DNA of 64,000 nucleotides from Akebia trifoliata (taxonomy: Eukaryota; Streptophyta; Magnoliopsida; Ranunculales; Lardizabalaceae), in the NCBI GenBank assembly GCA_017979445.1, contig CM030714.1, positions 5,518,001 to 5,582,000 of the forward strand. The letters are read 5' to 3'. Positions within the stretch are counted from its first letter, which is position 1. Each line of letters starts with the position of its first letter. The position numbers were made by a program, and so were the translations under genes. Under the pieces are notes generated by a model. It did no database searches and was not told the origin of the DNA. It saw only the letters and a program-made list of their open reading frames with translations. Below, one piece after another: positions 24,501-35,485 of this stretch.

Positions 24501-26597
24501 TATTGTGGTCTAGGAACCAAACTGACTCTAACATGGATAAAAAGAACTAATCTACCATAAAAAATCTGAATCCGGGGATCAAGTTACGGGGTTGGAAGGT
24601 GTTAGGCACCAACCCCGCCCGGCCAAAGCCGGTCTCTACTAAAGTCCCAAGTAAATTACATTGCTAAAACCTAGATAAAAAAATAAATAAAAATAAAAAT
24701 TTACCTTTCCGATGGCAAGGACTTGGTTCCCTCAGATCTGACAAAAAGAGCTCCTTGTACCGTGCTCCCTTGCTTCGTTCTGTTTCCGGATTTGACTTCG
24801 GATCTCCGAGGCAAGGTATCTCCTTGTTTTTTGAATCTGAACTCTTCAAGTTCGTTGCGGATTTGGGGGTGTTTTTAGAAGGCTTTTGGGTGTTTTCTAG
24901 ACTAAAATTGAAGGAGGGATGTTAGTTAAGGAGTTGGGGCTCCAAAACTAGGGTTTATGGGGGGCTAGGGGAGCTTCTAGACCTACTTCTCTTAGGGTTT
25001 ATGATTTGATACGAAAATAGGGTGTGAGCACCTCTATTTATAGATGTTTTTAGGGGTTGATTTGGGTAGAGTTAGTGTTTAATTAGAGATCTTTTAATTA
25101 GAGTTGTGTTTTAGTTAAAATTGTTTTAGGTAGAATTATGTTTTAATTAGAATTGTTTTAGGTAGAATTGTTTTTAAGTTAGAACTCTATTAGATAGAGT
25201 TATTAATCAATTATAATTCTATTATGACTTTTGGTCTTATTTGATTGACTTTTAATGTTTTGACTTTAGTCTTAATTGATTGACTTTTAATATTTTGACT
25301 TCAGTCTTGCTTAATTGACTTTAATTTTGACTTCAGTCTCACTTGATGGACTTTAATACCTTGACTACAGTCTTGCTTGATTTACTTTTGGTTTTTGGAG
25401 AACCCCCCTCTAAAATATCTTTAATTCTTTGGACCCCCAAATGGAGGGGTCCTTAAAGAAATATCCCACGAACCCTCAACAATTTTGCCTGAGAGCCCGA
25501 TTGATCGATTTTTTAGATTCAAAATTTTAAATTAATTTCATTAATGTTTAAATTTAATTATTTCATATTTTATTCATTAATTTCGAAATTTTTTATCATG
25601 AAAATTGTGAAATTACCGTTTTGCCCCCGGAGAGGACTTTTCACGTTTTAAGTCGGTTTTTAATGTTATAGGATGTTTTAGAATCGGTTTTTCGTAAGGA
25701 ATTCAATGGAAATATTAGTTTTTGTTATTTATGAAATTTTTTGTGTGAAATGATTGTGAACTTTATGAGGGGCATTTTCGTAATTTTGTCAAATTCTGTT
25801 AAAATTGGTGAAATGATTTATTTGGTTCCAATTTGTCATTTTATGTGTTCGAATGGGTTTTCCTAAGCGTAACGTAGGCTCTAAGGTTGTTTTGAGGTTA
25901 GGGGTATTTTGGTAATTTGGTAATTTTTAGTGATTTTTATCGTGAAGCTTCTTTTTGGTCTGCAAGATGATGATTTCTATGTTTCTGGGGTCGTACTTTC
26001 CTAGCGTAGCGTGGTTTCTAAGGTTTTGTCAATTTGAGATACCTCATCTGGATTTCTGAAACAAATCTGGTAACAAAATAAAGCAACGGAATACACATCC
26101 ATCATTGGGAATCCTTGCGATCGGGTTGACGAGTTGATTAATTAGGCGGATACAAAAATGGGGTGTCTACAGGTGTCCTCAAAAATCTGCATCTAGAGAA
26201 TTGCCCACGAATTATGAATGTTTTCTCATCTGGTGTGTGTTTGGAAAGCTTGGAAGTGCTCGAAATTAAATTTTGTGGTAGATTACAAGAGGTCTTCTCG
26301 GGTGAGGCAAATGCAGAAAGTTCATTACAGAAATTGCATACTTTGTGCCTTTGGGAACTTCCCAACTTGAAAACCATTGTTCGCGACGTGTCCTTGACAT
26401 CCTTAAACAGGGCCAAAGTAAAAGGATGTCCAAAGCTACGCAAAATTCCTATTCTTAGCAGCAGTAGCAACAACAATAATCTAGAGGTCACAGGCGAGTC
26501 CGAATGGTGGGAGCAACTGCAATGGGAAGACAGAAATGTCAAGCACAAAGTCTGTTTCGAAAGGTTGCATTCAACAAGATTTCCCAAATCCACTTAA
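21505..26597 (+). pseudogene. P-loop-less NB-LRR-like resistance gene, broken by an LTR insertion
   Basis: Intracellular NB-LRR immune receptors detect pathogen effectors. The frame 21505-24428 continues in phase at 26177-26597 once the insert 24429-26171 and one target copy are removed: about 1114 codons, no intron needed. Residues 121-128 (LIWVTNPN) match the motif after the P-loop, 183-191 (LLVHDGLWE) the kinase-2 motif, 209-219 the RNBS-B position, and 287-295 (RYWYAEGFI) RNBS-D. LRRs run from about residue 410 onward and resume after the insert (LHLENCPRIM..). The P-loop position (81-95, VAISISGWEYSKSDG) has no GxxxxGKT, and no coiled-coil or TIR domain precedes it. It resembles the RPS2 / At4g27190 group without P-loop. 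The hydrophobic first 30 residues follow a T tract, so ATG 21619 (MDGGSQQ) is a more likely start. As it stands the frame stops inside the insert at 24471. Confidence 0.8.
24429..26171 (-). mobile_element. Solo LTR-like element inside the NB-LRR-like gene
   Basis: The 1743-bp insert starts TGAAAGCGCC and ends GGTGTCTACA, i.e. TG...CA, with the 5-bp target duplication GGTGT at 24424-24428 and 26172-26176. On the minus strand it begins TGTAGACACCCCATTTTT, a common start of plant LTRs. A motif set near 24480-24640 (GAGTCGCCACCTAGTTATTG, GGTGTTAGGCACC) is often seen in such elements. No second LTR, gag or pol is present, so a solo LTR is the simplest reading; a non-coding LARD/TRIM-like unit is the alternative. 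About 25050-25390 has imperfect tandem units (TTTTAATTAGA.., GACTT.AGTCTT..TTGATT). Confidence 0.88.
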
Positions 26598-29221
26598 GGT
26601 AATTGCAATTAATTTTTTTTTCCTAATGACTTATATATGTTTTGTATTTGTTATTTATTGTTCTATTCATAGTTTTGAAATTAGAAAACCCAAACCAAAT
26701 TGGCTGCCATTGAGTCTGAGTCAATTTAAAACTCAAGTGAGTCAATATCAAATAACATAAATTATTTAATTACTTAAAAATTATTGAAAAATCTGTAGCT
26801 TAGACAAAATTTGCAGATATTTTTATGGTTTTTTGCTCTAAAAGAGCATTGACAGGTCAACTTTCTAGTTCAATCAACAAGTTTTAAAACTATGGTTCTA
26901 TCATGACTCAGGGTGGGCCATTGGAAGTTCAGAACATACTTTGGTGGATCGACACGTACTTGTAGTTTCCTTCTGATCATAATGCATTACATCTCCTAAA
27001 AAACTTTTGATCAATCTACCAAAGTGGTCGGTTATGGATCGACATCTTGGATTATTATGTTATTACATGGATAGTGAATGTCATATTTAATGAATTCCTA
27101 TTATTTGCATAATATATTAAATTGAAAAAAAAAAAATTAAATAGAGGATAGAAATCAAAAGATTTGATATTGTGCATGATCTCATGATGAAAAGTAATTT
27201 ATTTTGATGGTTATTGTAAGAAAGAGTAAGAAGTAGACCTTGTGGCTTTATCCGGTAAACACTAGCTTCTTTTTAATCTCTTCCATTTTTGGCTAACAAC
27301 TTAATAATCTTTGTTATATGTAATTAAAATTCAACAAGAAAGATTTTTTTGAAAATTTATCAAAATCGAGATGATTCACTCGAGTCATCTCGATTTCGTT
27401 CGTGAACAAGACGAGAGGCCATGACTAAGATTCACCTTTTGCAAAATTGAGTCAAATTTAAGCAATGGACACTACCTCAAAAAAGTTAAAATTCGCTACT
27501 ATTAAAGCGTTAAACTCGGCGGAACAAGACCAACGTCTATTTTTAACGACCCATTTAAGCCCATGAACAAATTTCGACAGCCTTGGCCCAACGAACCAAT
27601 GAAAATTTCTTATAGCGAAAAAACTCGTAACGTTTTTAACATGCTTCCTTCTCTGCCATTTCAGAGGAAAATCAGATAAAAAATAGTTGGAGAAGAAACT
27701 CACTCTCACTCACAGCTAACTTTTCCTCTTGATTTGGTTCGATCAAACTCACTCAAACTCACAGATAATTTCGAGAACACCGAGCGATCGTAAGTGCTGA
27801 ACGATCTCACACTCTCACTCACGTCCCTCAATCTCCCATTTCGTACCAAACGAGCTCAAGTAACAAAGCCCTTCGAATTGAAGCTTACTCATTAGTGCCA
27901 CCGATCAAAACCACTCAAGATCTCATCTGTATGTCCATCTCTCTCAAGAACCCTAAAAAGCTCTAAATTTTTTATTAGTTTGTTTCCAAATGATATAATT
28001 CCATCCCTGTTTTGTTCGACTGTGTAATTTGAGCATGTTAAACTTATTTTACTCAAGGGAATCGTGAAGGTGTTTCTTAATCTTCTATAGATGAACAATA
28101 TTGCTAAGGTTAACTTCTTTGAAATTGAGAAAAAATATTCTCTTCTTGATCTTCAATGAATAAAAAATATTGCTGAGGTTAGGTTTTAATGTTTAAGATG
28201 AATAAACAATATTGCTGAGGTTAGGTTTTAATGTTTAAGAAACAATTTTTAAGATTTTTAATATCTGATTCGATTCATTTTTATTCTTTGTTTAAGTGAG
28301 TTTATGTTTAATTCTTTCAATTATTGCTGCAAAAACATTACAATTTGTTTAAGGTGTTTCTTTTCTTTTTTAACTTGAAAATCATCAATAGTTTGGGAGG
28401 TCAAAATATCATGAAGCCATGAGCTCGATCGGATCCAGATCGAGATAATGGAAACTTGGTTCCTATGTATTGAAAGCGGTTCACTTTAAAACTTCACATC
28501 TAGCAATGAATTATTATGTTTAATTTACACGTACTTTTGACAAAAAATTAAAATTTTTGTTTCGTAAATTTTATTCATGTTTTTAACATATTTCTAAAAA
28601 AACATTTAGGCTGATTGTTACTATTTATCAAAATTTTCTGCCGCAAACTTGCATTTTATGCTGTCCATGAAGCACAAGGACCAGCCTTAGTAGTGCACAA
28701 TTGAAGTTCTTGTATGGTTGATTATCTTCCCCTTTTCTCCTTTATTGCTGCCATTGTTATTAATAATGTGGATATACCTATAGTACTCTGTTATTGTTCT
28801 GCTGCATGGGTACTCTGTTCCAACAACTTGCATTTTAGTAAATAAGTTGGGTATTAGAAGTCCAACACCATTAGATTAAGTACATTCAAAGTTTTCTATC
28901 TAAATGTTGATCACCACTCATTAGATTAAGCACAAGGACTCTATTAGAAGTCAACAGAGTTTCCCACACAAGTGGAAGTGGAGAGTGGATTGGGGATTCA
29001 GGAATGGATGCCCAGAAAAGTCTAAATTTCACAGTTGTAAATTACCTTGTGTCTTCACTCTTCAGCAGCAGCAGCAGAAGAAGAAAAGCACCAATCAACA
29101 AATTATATTTCTTTTGGATTCTCATAATATTTCCAAATATTTCAGTTGAGTAGTTTTGAAGAATTAAAGATAAATTATTCTTCTACATCCTAACAACATT
29201 TAGGCCAACTAATCTTTCAGG

Positions 29222-29223
<2 letters not shown>
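26598..29223. other. Gene-free stretch with small repeats
   Basis: No gene supported. There is a palindrome at 27367-27392 (GAGATGATTCACTCGAGTCATCTC), a CTCACTC-rich segment at 27700-27840 that looks like a plant 5' leader but leads to no coding exon I recognise, and a 42-bp tandem repeat at 28156-28239. The frames at 27458 and 27892 (minus) show no domain. Confidence 0.45.
28156..28239. repeat. Two 42-bp tandem units
   Basis: ATGAATAAA.AATATTGCTG..GTTTAAG occurs twice in direct succession with one mismatch; a third diverged unit lies just upstream near 28090. Confidence 0.85.
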
Positions 29224-29260
<37 letters not shown>

Positions 29261-29262
<2 letters not shown>

Positions 29263-29640
29263 GTCCCGTTCAGCACCCTAAGTTTTACCACACACTTTAA
29301 CAAACGTGTTTTGTCTTACATGGGTTAGAAATTTTGGAATGGGCTGATTTTTAGTGAGGATGATCACTATGGTGAGGAGATCATCCTCACCAAAAATCAG
29401 CTCATTCCAAAACTTCTAACCCCATCAAAAATGATTTACAAAAAAAGGATGATCCACGATTTTTCAACGTGTAAACATGGGGCTAAACATTTCGGAATGG
29501 GCTGATTTTTGGGGAGGATGATCTTCTAATCATAGAGATCATCCTCACCAAAAATCAGCCCATTCCAAAACTTCTAACCCATGTAGGACAAAAAACATTT
29601 GTTAAAGTGTGTGGTAAAACTTAGGGTGCTGAACATTTCC
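29261..29640. mobile_element. TA-flanked fold-back element A (380 bp)
   Basis: Sits between TA microsatellites. The ends GTTCAGCACCCTAAGTTTTA and its complement pair over about 50 bp. The interior contains two successive hairpins built on GAATGGGCTGATTTTT..GAGGATGATC. Elements set in TA repeats recall the Micron MITEs of rice, but family membership is inferred. A truncated left end (GGGTCCCGTTCAGC) lies at 52946-52959. Confidence 0.8.
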
Positions 29641-29659
29641 ATATATATATATATATATA

Positions 29660-29868
29660 GGGTAGCGTTCAAGGGCAAACTTTTTAGCAAACTTTTTGGC
29701 AAAACATTTTTCAAAACATAGGTTAGAGATTTTGGAATGGGCTGATTTTTGGTGAGGATGATCTCCTCACCGTAGAGATCATTCTCACCAAAAATCAGCC
29801 CATTCCAAAACCTCTAACTCATGTTTTGAAAAATGTTTTGCCAAAAAGTTGGCCATTGAACGCCCCCC
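29660..29868. mobile_element. TA-flanked fold-back element B (209 bp)
   Basis: Ends GGGTAGCGTTCAAGGGC.. and ..CCATTGAACGCCCCCC are complementary in outline; inner arms are GGCAAAACATTTTTCAAAAC / GTTTTGAAAAATGTTTTGCC. The centre is the same GAATGGGCTGATTTTTGGTG hairpin as in element A. Flanked by TA runs on both sides. Confidence 0.8.
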
Positions 29869-31260
29869 ATATATATATATATATATATATATATATGGGA
29901 GCGGTTCGGCGGCCCTAAACTTTGCCCAGTTTTTTACCAAGTTTTTTAGTCCGTCAGATTTCGTTGCATCCGACGGTTAAACAAACGTCTTACGGTTTTA
30001 AACTTAAACATAAGATAATTACAGAACGCCCCCTCCTTAGTTTTTAAATTTTTTAAAAGCTCCCTCACAACACAGAACCCTCTTCTTCAAACTCTGTTTG
30101 CCCAAATTTCAGAATCAATGAAAGTCTCTCTCTCTCTCTCCCTCAAGTTTCATCAAAAGACACTTCGACACCATCGCCACCTCTCTCTATCTCAAGTTAA
30201 GTTCGAACGTCTCTCTCTCTCTCTCAAGTTTCAATTCGAGTGATCCGACGCTATCGCCGGTCGATCTCTCTCTCAAGTTATATTTGGAATGACCGTCTCT
30301 CGCCGTCGCCGTCAATCTCAAGGTAAATCTCTCGAGTTTTTTTTTTTTTTTCTATTTTTTTCTTAAATAAAACTAAAATAACTAGTTCAACTATAACAGA
30401 TACAAATACACAGGATTTGTTCTGCCTTTTCTTTTGGGATGTTAGAAAGGGCCTATGGGGGTCAATGCTACAGTCAAGTGAACCCATTAATCTCAATTTG
30501 TTCATGTCGAGGTTATTAATCAACATTGTTAGTCCAATATTCAATATTTATATCATTTGCTTATTAAGGTTTATTTTCGAATTTGAATGCTTGAGGGGAG
30601 GGCTTCTAATTATCCTTCTAATAACATCCTCCTCCAAGGGTTTGTTTGAATATAATCCAAATCATGGTTATCTAATTACATCCCACTTGGACTTGGTATA
30701 TAATAAATCTAGAAAGCGAGTGATCTGCTCTGTATATGGCTCTTAGCTCTGTTATATGGTGAATGCACACTCAGTTTAGGAGCTATTTGGATGATTTCAA
30801 AGTTTGAACCAAGTTTTGATTTTTCCTAAAAATGTAGAGACTTCCATAGAACTAATCTCTCTGTATTCAAAAGCCTCATGCCCAAAACCTTGGGTAATCT
30901 TTCTTTGCAACTCAACAAGCTGAATCGGGTGATTTCTCTATAACTTTCATCGAACCATTAATCAATTTTATTCTCTCTCACTCCAAATTTGAAGGTGCAT
31001 TCAGTTGTTTTGCTTCCTAATGAAATACTTATACCTCCCATATTTCTTTGTTTCATTTTCTCTTTAGTTATGGTGAGCCACATTAGATGCTTTGATCAAC
31101 TTGGAGGTGTTGGATGATATTTTGTTTACCTTTTTGAAATGTAACTATGATGAGTGTATCTATTGAGATAAAACTTTTTCTATACTTTACTGTGATTCTT
31201 GTTTTGTGTCTGATTTCTAAACAATCTATTGATATCTAGTGCTGTTTTTGATATTTTGAT

Positions 31261-31629
31261 ATGGATTTTGTAGTATATAACATTAATTCATATAAGAAGC
31301 AAATATTCCTACTTGTGCAGAGTGTGCCATTTCAGTTCATGAAGACATATTTCACAAAGAATTCTGACAATCTCACACTAAGGGTTTCTGATGGGAGAAG
31401 CTGGCTTGCCCAATTATTTTTCTATCAAGACATCACTAAGATATATAATGGTTGGACTGCATTTGTAAAGGAAAATAATGTTGTAGAAGGAGATGTTTTT
31501 GTCTTTGAGCTGATCACTAAAGAGGATGTTGCACTTCAAGTTTTCATTTTTTTTGAGTTGTTAGAGATGTGGCATTTGACCTACAAAGTACAATTCCCCA
31601 CCAAAGAACTCCTTCTGTGCAGTTTGTGA
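31261..31629 (+). CDS. B3 DNA-binding domain exon (REM-like), probably captured
   Basis: B3 domains bind DNA in plant transcription factors (REM, ARF, LAV groups). After a consensus acceptor (TTGTGCAG, exon from 31321) the frame reads a nearly full B3 domain: SVPFQFMKTYF (first strand/helix), LTLRVSDGRSW, then GWTAFVKENNVVEGDVFVFE and LQVFIF to about residue 101. The first 20 residues are probably intron. No stop interrupts the domain, but no start codon exon or second B3 domain is evident, so a captured exon rather than a full gene is likely. It lies in the unique core of element C. Family assignment rests on motif recall, not a search. Confidence 0.6.
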   Translation: MDFVVYNINSYKKQIFLLVQSVPFQFMKTYFTKNSDNLTLRVSDGRSWLAQLFFYQDITKIYNGWTAFVKENNVVEGDVFVFELITKEDVALQVFIFFELLEMWHLTYKVQFPTKELLLCSL

Positions 31630-32349
31630 AGCTTGTGTAAATATAAATTCATTAGAAAGCTTTCAACTAATTTTCCAAACCATTGAAGGTAAAGAAATTT
31701 TTAGAGACCAATCATCAACTCTGTTTAGAGTTGAAACAGAAACTGAACTAGATGGTGGATCTCCTCTTATAAAAAATTTCTCAATTACAAGAACATTTTT
31801 TTGACAAACTGTCCAATTCCTAGGATGATGTTAGGTAAAAAAAGTTGTCGTGTTGAAAAAACTTGAATTGTAACAATTGGATAATTTATTTACTTTAATA
31901 GGTAAAAAATATATATTATATTAAACTATACAAGGGGGTCAAGGTGACCAATCCAAAAGAAATACAACTAGACTCCATAGTTACAACTGAGATAATACAA
32001 ACCCACCCCCATCGAATACTCTCTAACAATAAAAGACTCAAAATAGAGAGAATAATATGTAGCACCACCTGTATTTGTTCTAAAAATTCCTCCTATCCCT
32101 CTCCTCACATATTTCCCAAAAGATTGCAAACAGGGTAGGGCTCCATAATAATCTCTTAGAAAAAGAGAATCATGCCCGCCATTGTTATCCATTGTAGCTC
32201 AACAAATTTCATGTAAGCAACAACAATAAGATACATTTCCAAAGAATTCTTCTATCAAACATTGGATCCTATTCCACTGGGAAACCTTAGGTTTTCTTTT
32301 TGTATGTGTTTCAGCATTCTATGGTGTTCATTATAATGAGAAATTATGA

Positions 32350-32440
32350 TCTGTTGAAGATGTTAACGTTGGTAAGGCTCGTGGAGTGTTGATACCATGA
32401 ACTGGGTTCAAAACCCATTGAATCCTCATTTACCTCTGCT
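32350..32440 (+). repeat. Possible SINE fragment
   Basis: GGTTCAAAACCC resembles a pol III B box and is preceded by GGTAAGGCTCGTGGAGTGTTG, which matches the SINE-like unit at 34983 (TGGAGTGTTG, then a B box). The A box is poor. Weak call. Confidence 0.35.
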
Positions 32441-32800
32441 GATCAGTAACCGTTGCTTGCCTAGCAAACAAAAACAAAAAGAAATGATTAAGCTTTGGAA
32501 ATTGGATATCAACATCTTGTCAGCAGAGGAAGACATGGAACACAAAATCCCTTTTACCCCATAAAAGGTGGCAGCATCAGCATCTATATGTACAACACTA
32601 TAGAAAGGTATGTGATCCAAAGAGAACATTGACAGAAGTTCAACTGAAACAGTTCTTGTTGGAACAAAATTATACTCGCTAGTCACAGATGAATGAAAAG
32701 TGTAGTTCAGAAAAGACCTAGCGATGGGTGGCATTACAGTCCTGGGTCTTTTCTTCCGAAGCCACAAGAAATATCCTAATGCTGCAAGAGATACAATCAA
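32426..32800 (-). other. Unidentified 124-aa open frame in element C
   Basis: The N-terminal part has one possible membrane segment followed by basic residues (IVSLAALGYFLWLRKKRPR). An intron acceptor (CTCTTGCAG) lies at its start and another (TTTGCTAG) near its end, so it may be a spliced fragment. I do not recognise the family. It could be captured DNA or chance. Confidence 0.25.
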
Positions 32801-34106
32801 TATACCTCAATCCAGCATAGAGGAAAAATTACAAAAATGATAAAGACCAAAAAGAAAACTATATTTGATGAGTTCACAACTTTAATTCAGTATTTGATGA
32901 GTGACATGTGAAACCCATGACAATTCAGTATTTCATGAGTTCACAACGTTAATTCACAACTTCGACTTATACTCGTAAACAGAAGATATCAATAGAATAA
33001 CATAAGAAAAATAGATTAACAAAAAAATCTATTAATTCACAACATATGTATACAAAACCAAACTTGTTTTCTCACTATCAGATCTTAACTCATCCCCCTT
33101 TTGATTTATATATACCCACCGTTTGATGAGAAGCTATATGTGAGGAAACAAATGCTTATAGGAACTTCTACAACCAATTTAGAATTTACTACAATACCAA
33201 AGAGTGCATAGTACAAATAAAAATGTGTTAATCTAACACTGTAAAATTGCTAGTAGTGACTCACATGAAAAAAATTGATTTGGTGGTCATCTATGTGATC
33301 TCTTTGGTTTCCAAATAAATACAGAACAAGCATTCAAATTAGAAGCCCTCCCCCCAACCCATCCCAAATAAAAAAATCATGTTAACCAAGCATTCAAATT
33401 CGAAAATAAAACTTAATAAGCAACTAATACAAATATTGAATATTGGACTAACAATGTTTATTAATAACCTCGACATGAACAAATTGAGATTAATGGGCTT
33501 ACTTGACTGCAACAATGACCCCCATAGACCCTTTTTAACATCCCAAAAGAAAGGCAGAACAAATCCTGTGTCTTTGTATCTGTTCTAGTTGAACTAATTA
33601 ATTTTGTTTTATTTAAGAAAAAAATTAAAAAAAAACTCGAGAGATTTACCTTGAGATTGACGGCAACGATGACGGCGAGAAAGGGTTTTGAGAGAGATAT
33701 CGACGGCGACGGCGAGAAAAGTTCGAAATGTAACTTGAGAGAGAGATCGATGACGATGGCATCGGGTCGTTCAAACTGAAACTAGAGAGAGAGAGAGACG
33801 TTCAAACTTAACTTGAGATAGAGAGAGGCGGTGACGGCGTCGAAGTGTCTCTCGATGAAACTTGAAAGAGAGAGAGAGAGATTTTCGTTGATTCTGTAAT
33901 TTGGGCTAACAGAGTTTGAAGAAGAGGGTTTTGTGTTGTGAGGGAGCTTTTAAAAAATTTAAAAACTGAGGAGGGGGCGTTCTGTAATTAACGTATGTTT
34001 AACTTTAAAACTGTAAGACGTTTGTTTAACCGTCGGATGCAACAAAATCTGACGAACTAAAAAACTTGGTAAAAAACTGGGCAAAGTTTTGGGCCGCCGA
34101 ACCGCT

Positions 34107-34110
<4 letters not shown>

Positions 34111-34162
<52 letters not shown>
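34111..34162. repeat. TA microsatellite at the right edge of element C
   Basis: TA run of about 52 bp directly after the right TIR of element C. Confidence 0.95.
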
Positions 34163-34164
<2 letters not shown>

Positions 34165-35485
34165 CAGAGAAGAGGCTTCGATGACAAATTGCTTCTATTT
34201 ATGTAAATTATTAAATACCATTTACATCACTCACAATCAATTATGGGGAGCTGATAATTGACCAGTCGATCTCATAATAGAGTATGAAATTTATTACAAG
34301 ATGGTCCCCAAATATTTGATAGTTAAGACATAGAAATGTTTCTATTACAAGATGGCAATAAAAGTTCTTTTAATTGTTAAAACTGTATGGTTTATATTTT
34401 TTATTATTATTGGGGGACTTGTGATGCACTTGTTCTAAGAAAGTGGTGTGTTCTTGCTATTCTCAACTTAGAAGTTCGGATTTAAAACTTAAGGTGATAC
34501 CTATTTGTTTTTAATCCTGTATTGCAGATATGTATTTGTTTGTAAGTTCGTGGTGAGGCGGGACTATAAAGAGGATTGTGGGAGAGGAACCGATTAGGAA
34601 AAAGAACACTGGGACTATAATGATCAATCCTTGGGATGGCAAAGCATGTAAGCATTCACATATGTATTCTTTTTTACATGCAATCAATATGTACTCTGCA
34701 TGTTTGGGTGAACTGCTGTAATTGGTCCTTAAAAGCCAAGGTCAAGGTTAGGTTCGTGAAGAATACTGAAACCCTTGATGTGGATGTCAGATTATATGAT
34801 TTTATCATAAAATTAAATACCATTATTGTTCATTATCCTCTTGAAATGGAAATTACTTTGAACTGTTTTACAATTTCCTTTAGTGTCCTCTTAACTGATT
34901 TAATACTCTCTCTTTTGGATTAATCTACAATGGCATATCTGTCACAGAACAGATTATATTTTTTTCGTTAAAATTTATGTTCATTGAAGTGCCAACTTGG
35001 CCAAGTTGGTAGAGACATGTGGAGTGTTGTTCCCATATCTTTGGTTCAAACCCTCTTGAACCCAACTTCAACTTACTAACCACCAACCCTTTACCTATCA
35101 AATGCACTCTTAGACTAGCATTAAATGCATAATCTCACGCTTTAATTGACTTAGCACAAAAGACAGGCATGAGAAGCGCAAGAAAATGATTATGAACCAA
35201 AGACCTTGCACTTTAGGTAGCATTTAATTTTGTTGCAAATATTGTTTGTTTCCAAACTAGGCATGAGGAATCTGCAATCAGGCAGAAATCTAGAGTGCCT
35301 AAAGGGAGGAATTCAAGAGGGAAAACAGTCTGCCTGAACAATGCAAACATTTCTCTCAGGGTATTTGGTTAAACCATACTTACCAAGTTGTGATAGTGGA
35401 TTATCTTTATTGGAGGGGTTTCTTAGTACCCAATAAAATTCTTGACCTGAGTTCTATTTTATGGATAAAATCTTGTTTTCTATAG
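34163..35485. other. Stretch upstream of the RSH1 exons
   Basis: No gene identified. The frame at 34636-34923 begins near a possible exon but has no domain I recognise. A SINE-like unit lies at 34983-35110. Confidence 0.4.
34983..35110 (+). repeat. tRNA-derived SINE-like unit
   Basis: TGGCCAAGTTGGTAGAG fits a pol III A box and GGTTCAAACCC a B box, about 50 bp apart, as in tRNA-related SINEs. It does not fold as a functional tRNA by eye. The 3' end is undefined. Confidence 0.5.

Larger units (their letters stand above)
29897..34109. mobile_element. TA-flanked long-TIR element C (4.2 kb) carrying gene fragments
   Basis: Left end GGGAGCGGTTCGGCGGCCC and right end GGGCCGCCGAACCGCTCCC are complementary, each set against a TA microsatellite. 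The inverted repeats run about 0.7 kb (29897-30610 and 33337-34109): the CCGTCGGATGCAAC segments, the CTCTCT leader-like segments and the TTCATGTCGAGGTTATTAA segments all pair. The unique core of about 2.7 kb has a B3-domain exon (31321-31560), an unidentified minus-strand frame (32426-32800) and a SINE-like piece. No transposase is recognisable. Long TIRs plus host-gene cargo resemble a Pack-MULE, but the TA context without a 9-bp duplication does not, so the class is open. Confidence 0.8.

Noticed and set aside
24664..24849. 61-aa minus-strand frame within the LTR-like insert
   Set aside because: No gag or pol similarity; LTRs are non-coding and the frame is short.
26138..26593. 151-aa minus-strand frame
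   Set aside because: Antisense shadow of the 3' LRR part of the resistance-like gene; no motif.
27458..27709. 83-aa minus-strand frame in the CTCACTC-rich segment
   Set aside because: No recognisable domain; the segment looks like a leader or repeat on the plus strand.
34983..35060. Functional tRNA gene
   Set aside because: A and B boxes are present but no acceptor stem or anticodon arm could be formed; SINE-like head is the better reading.
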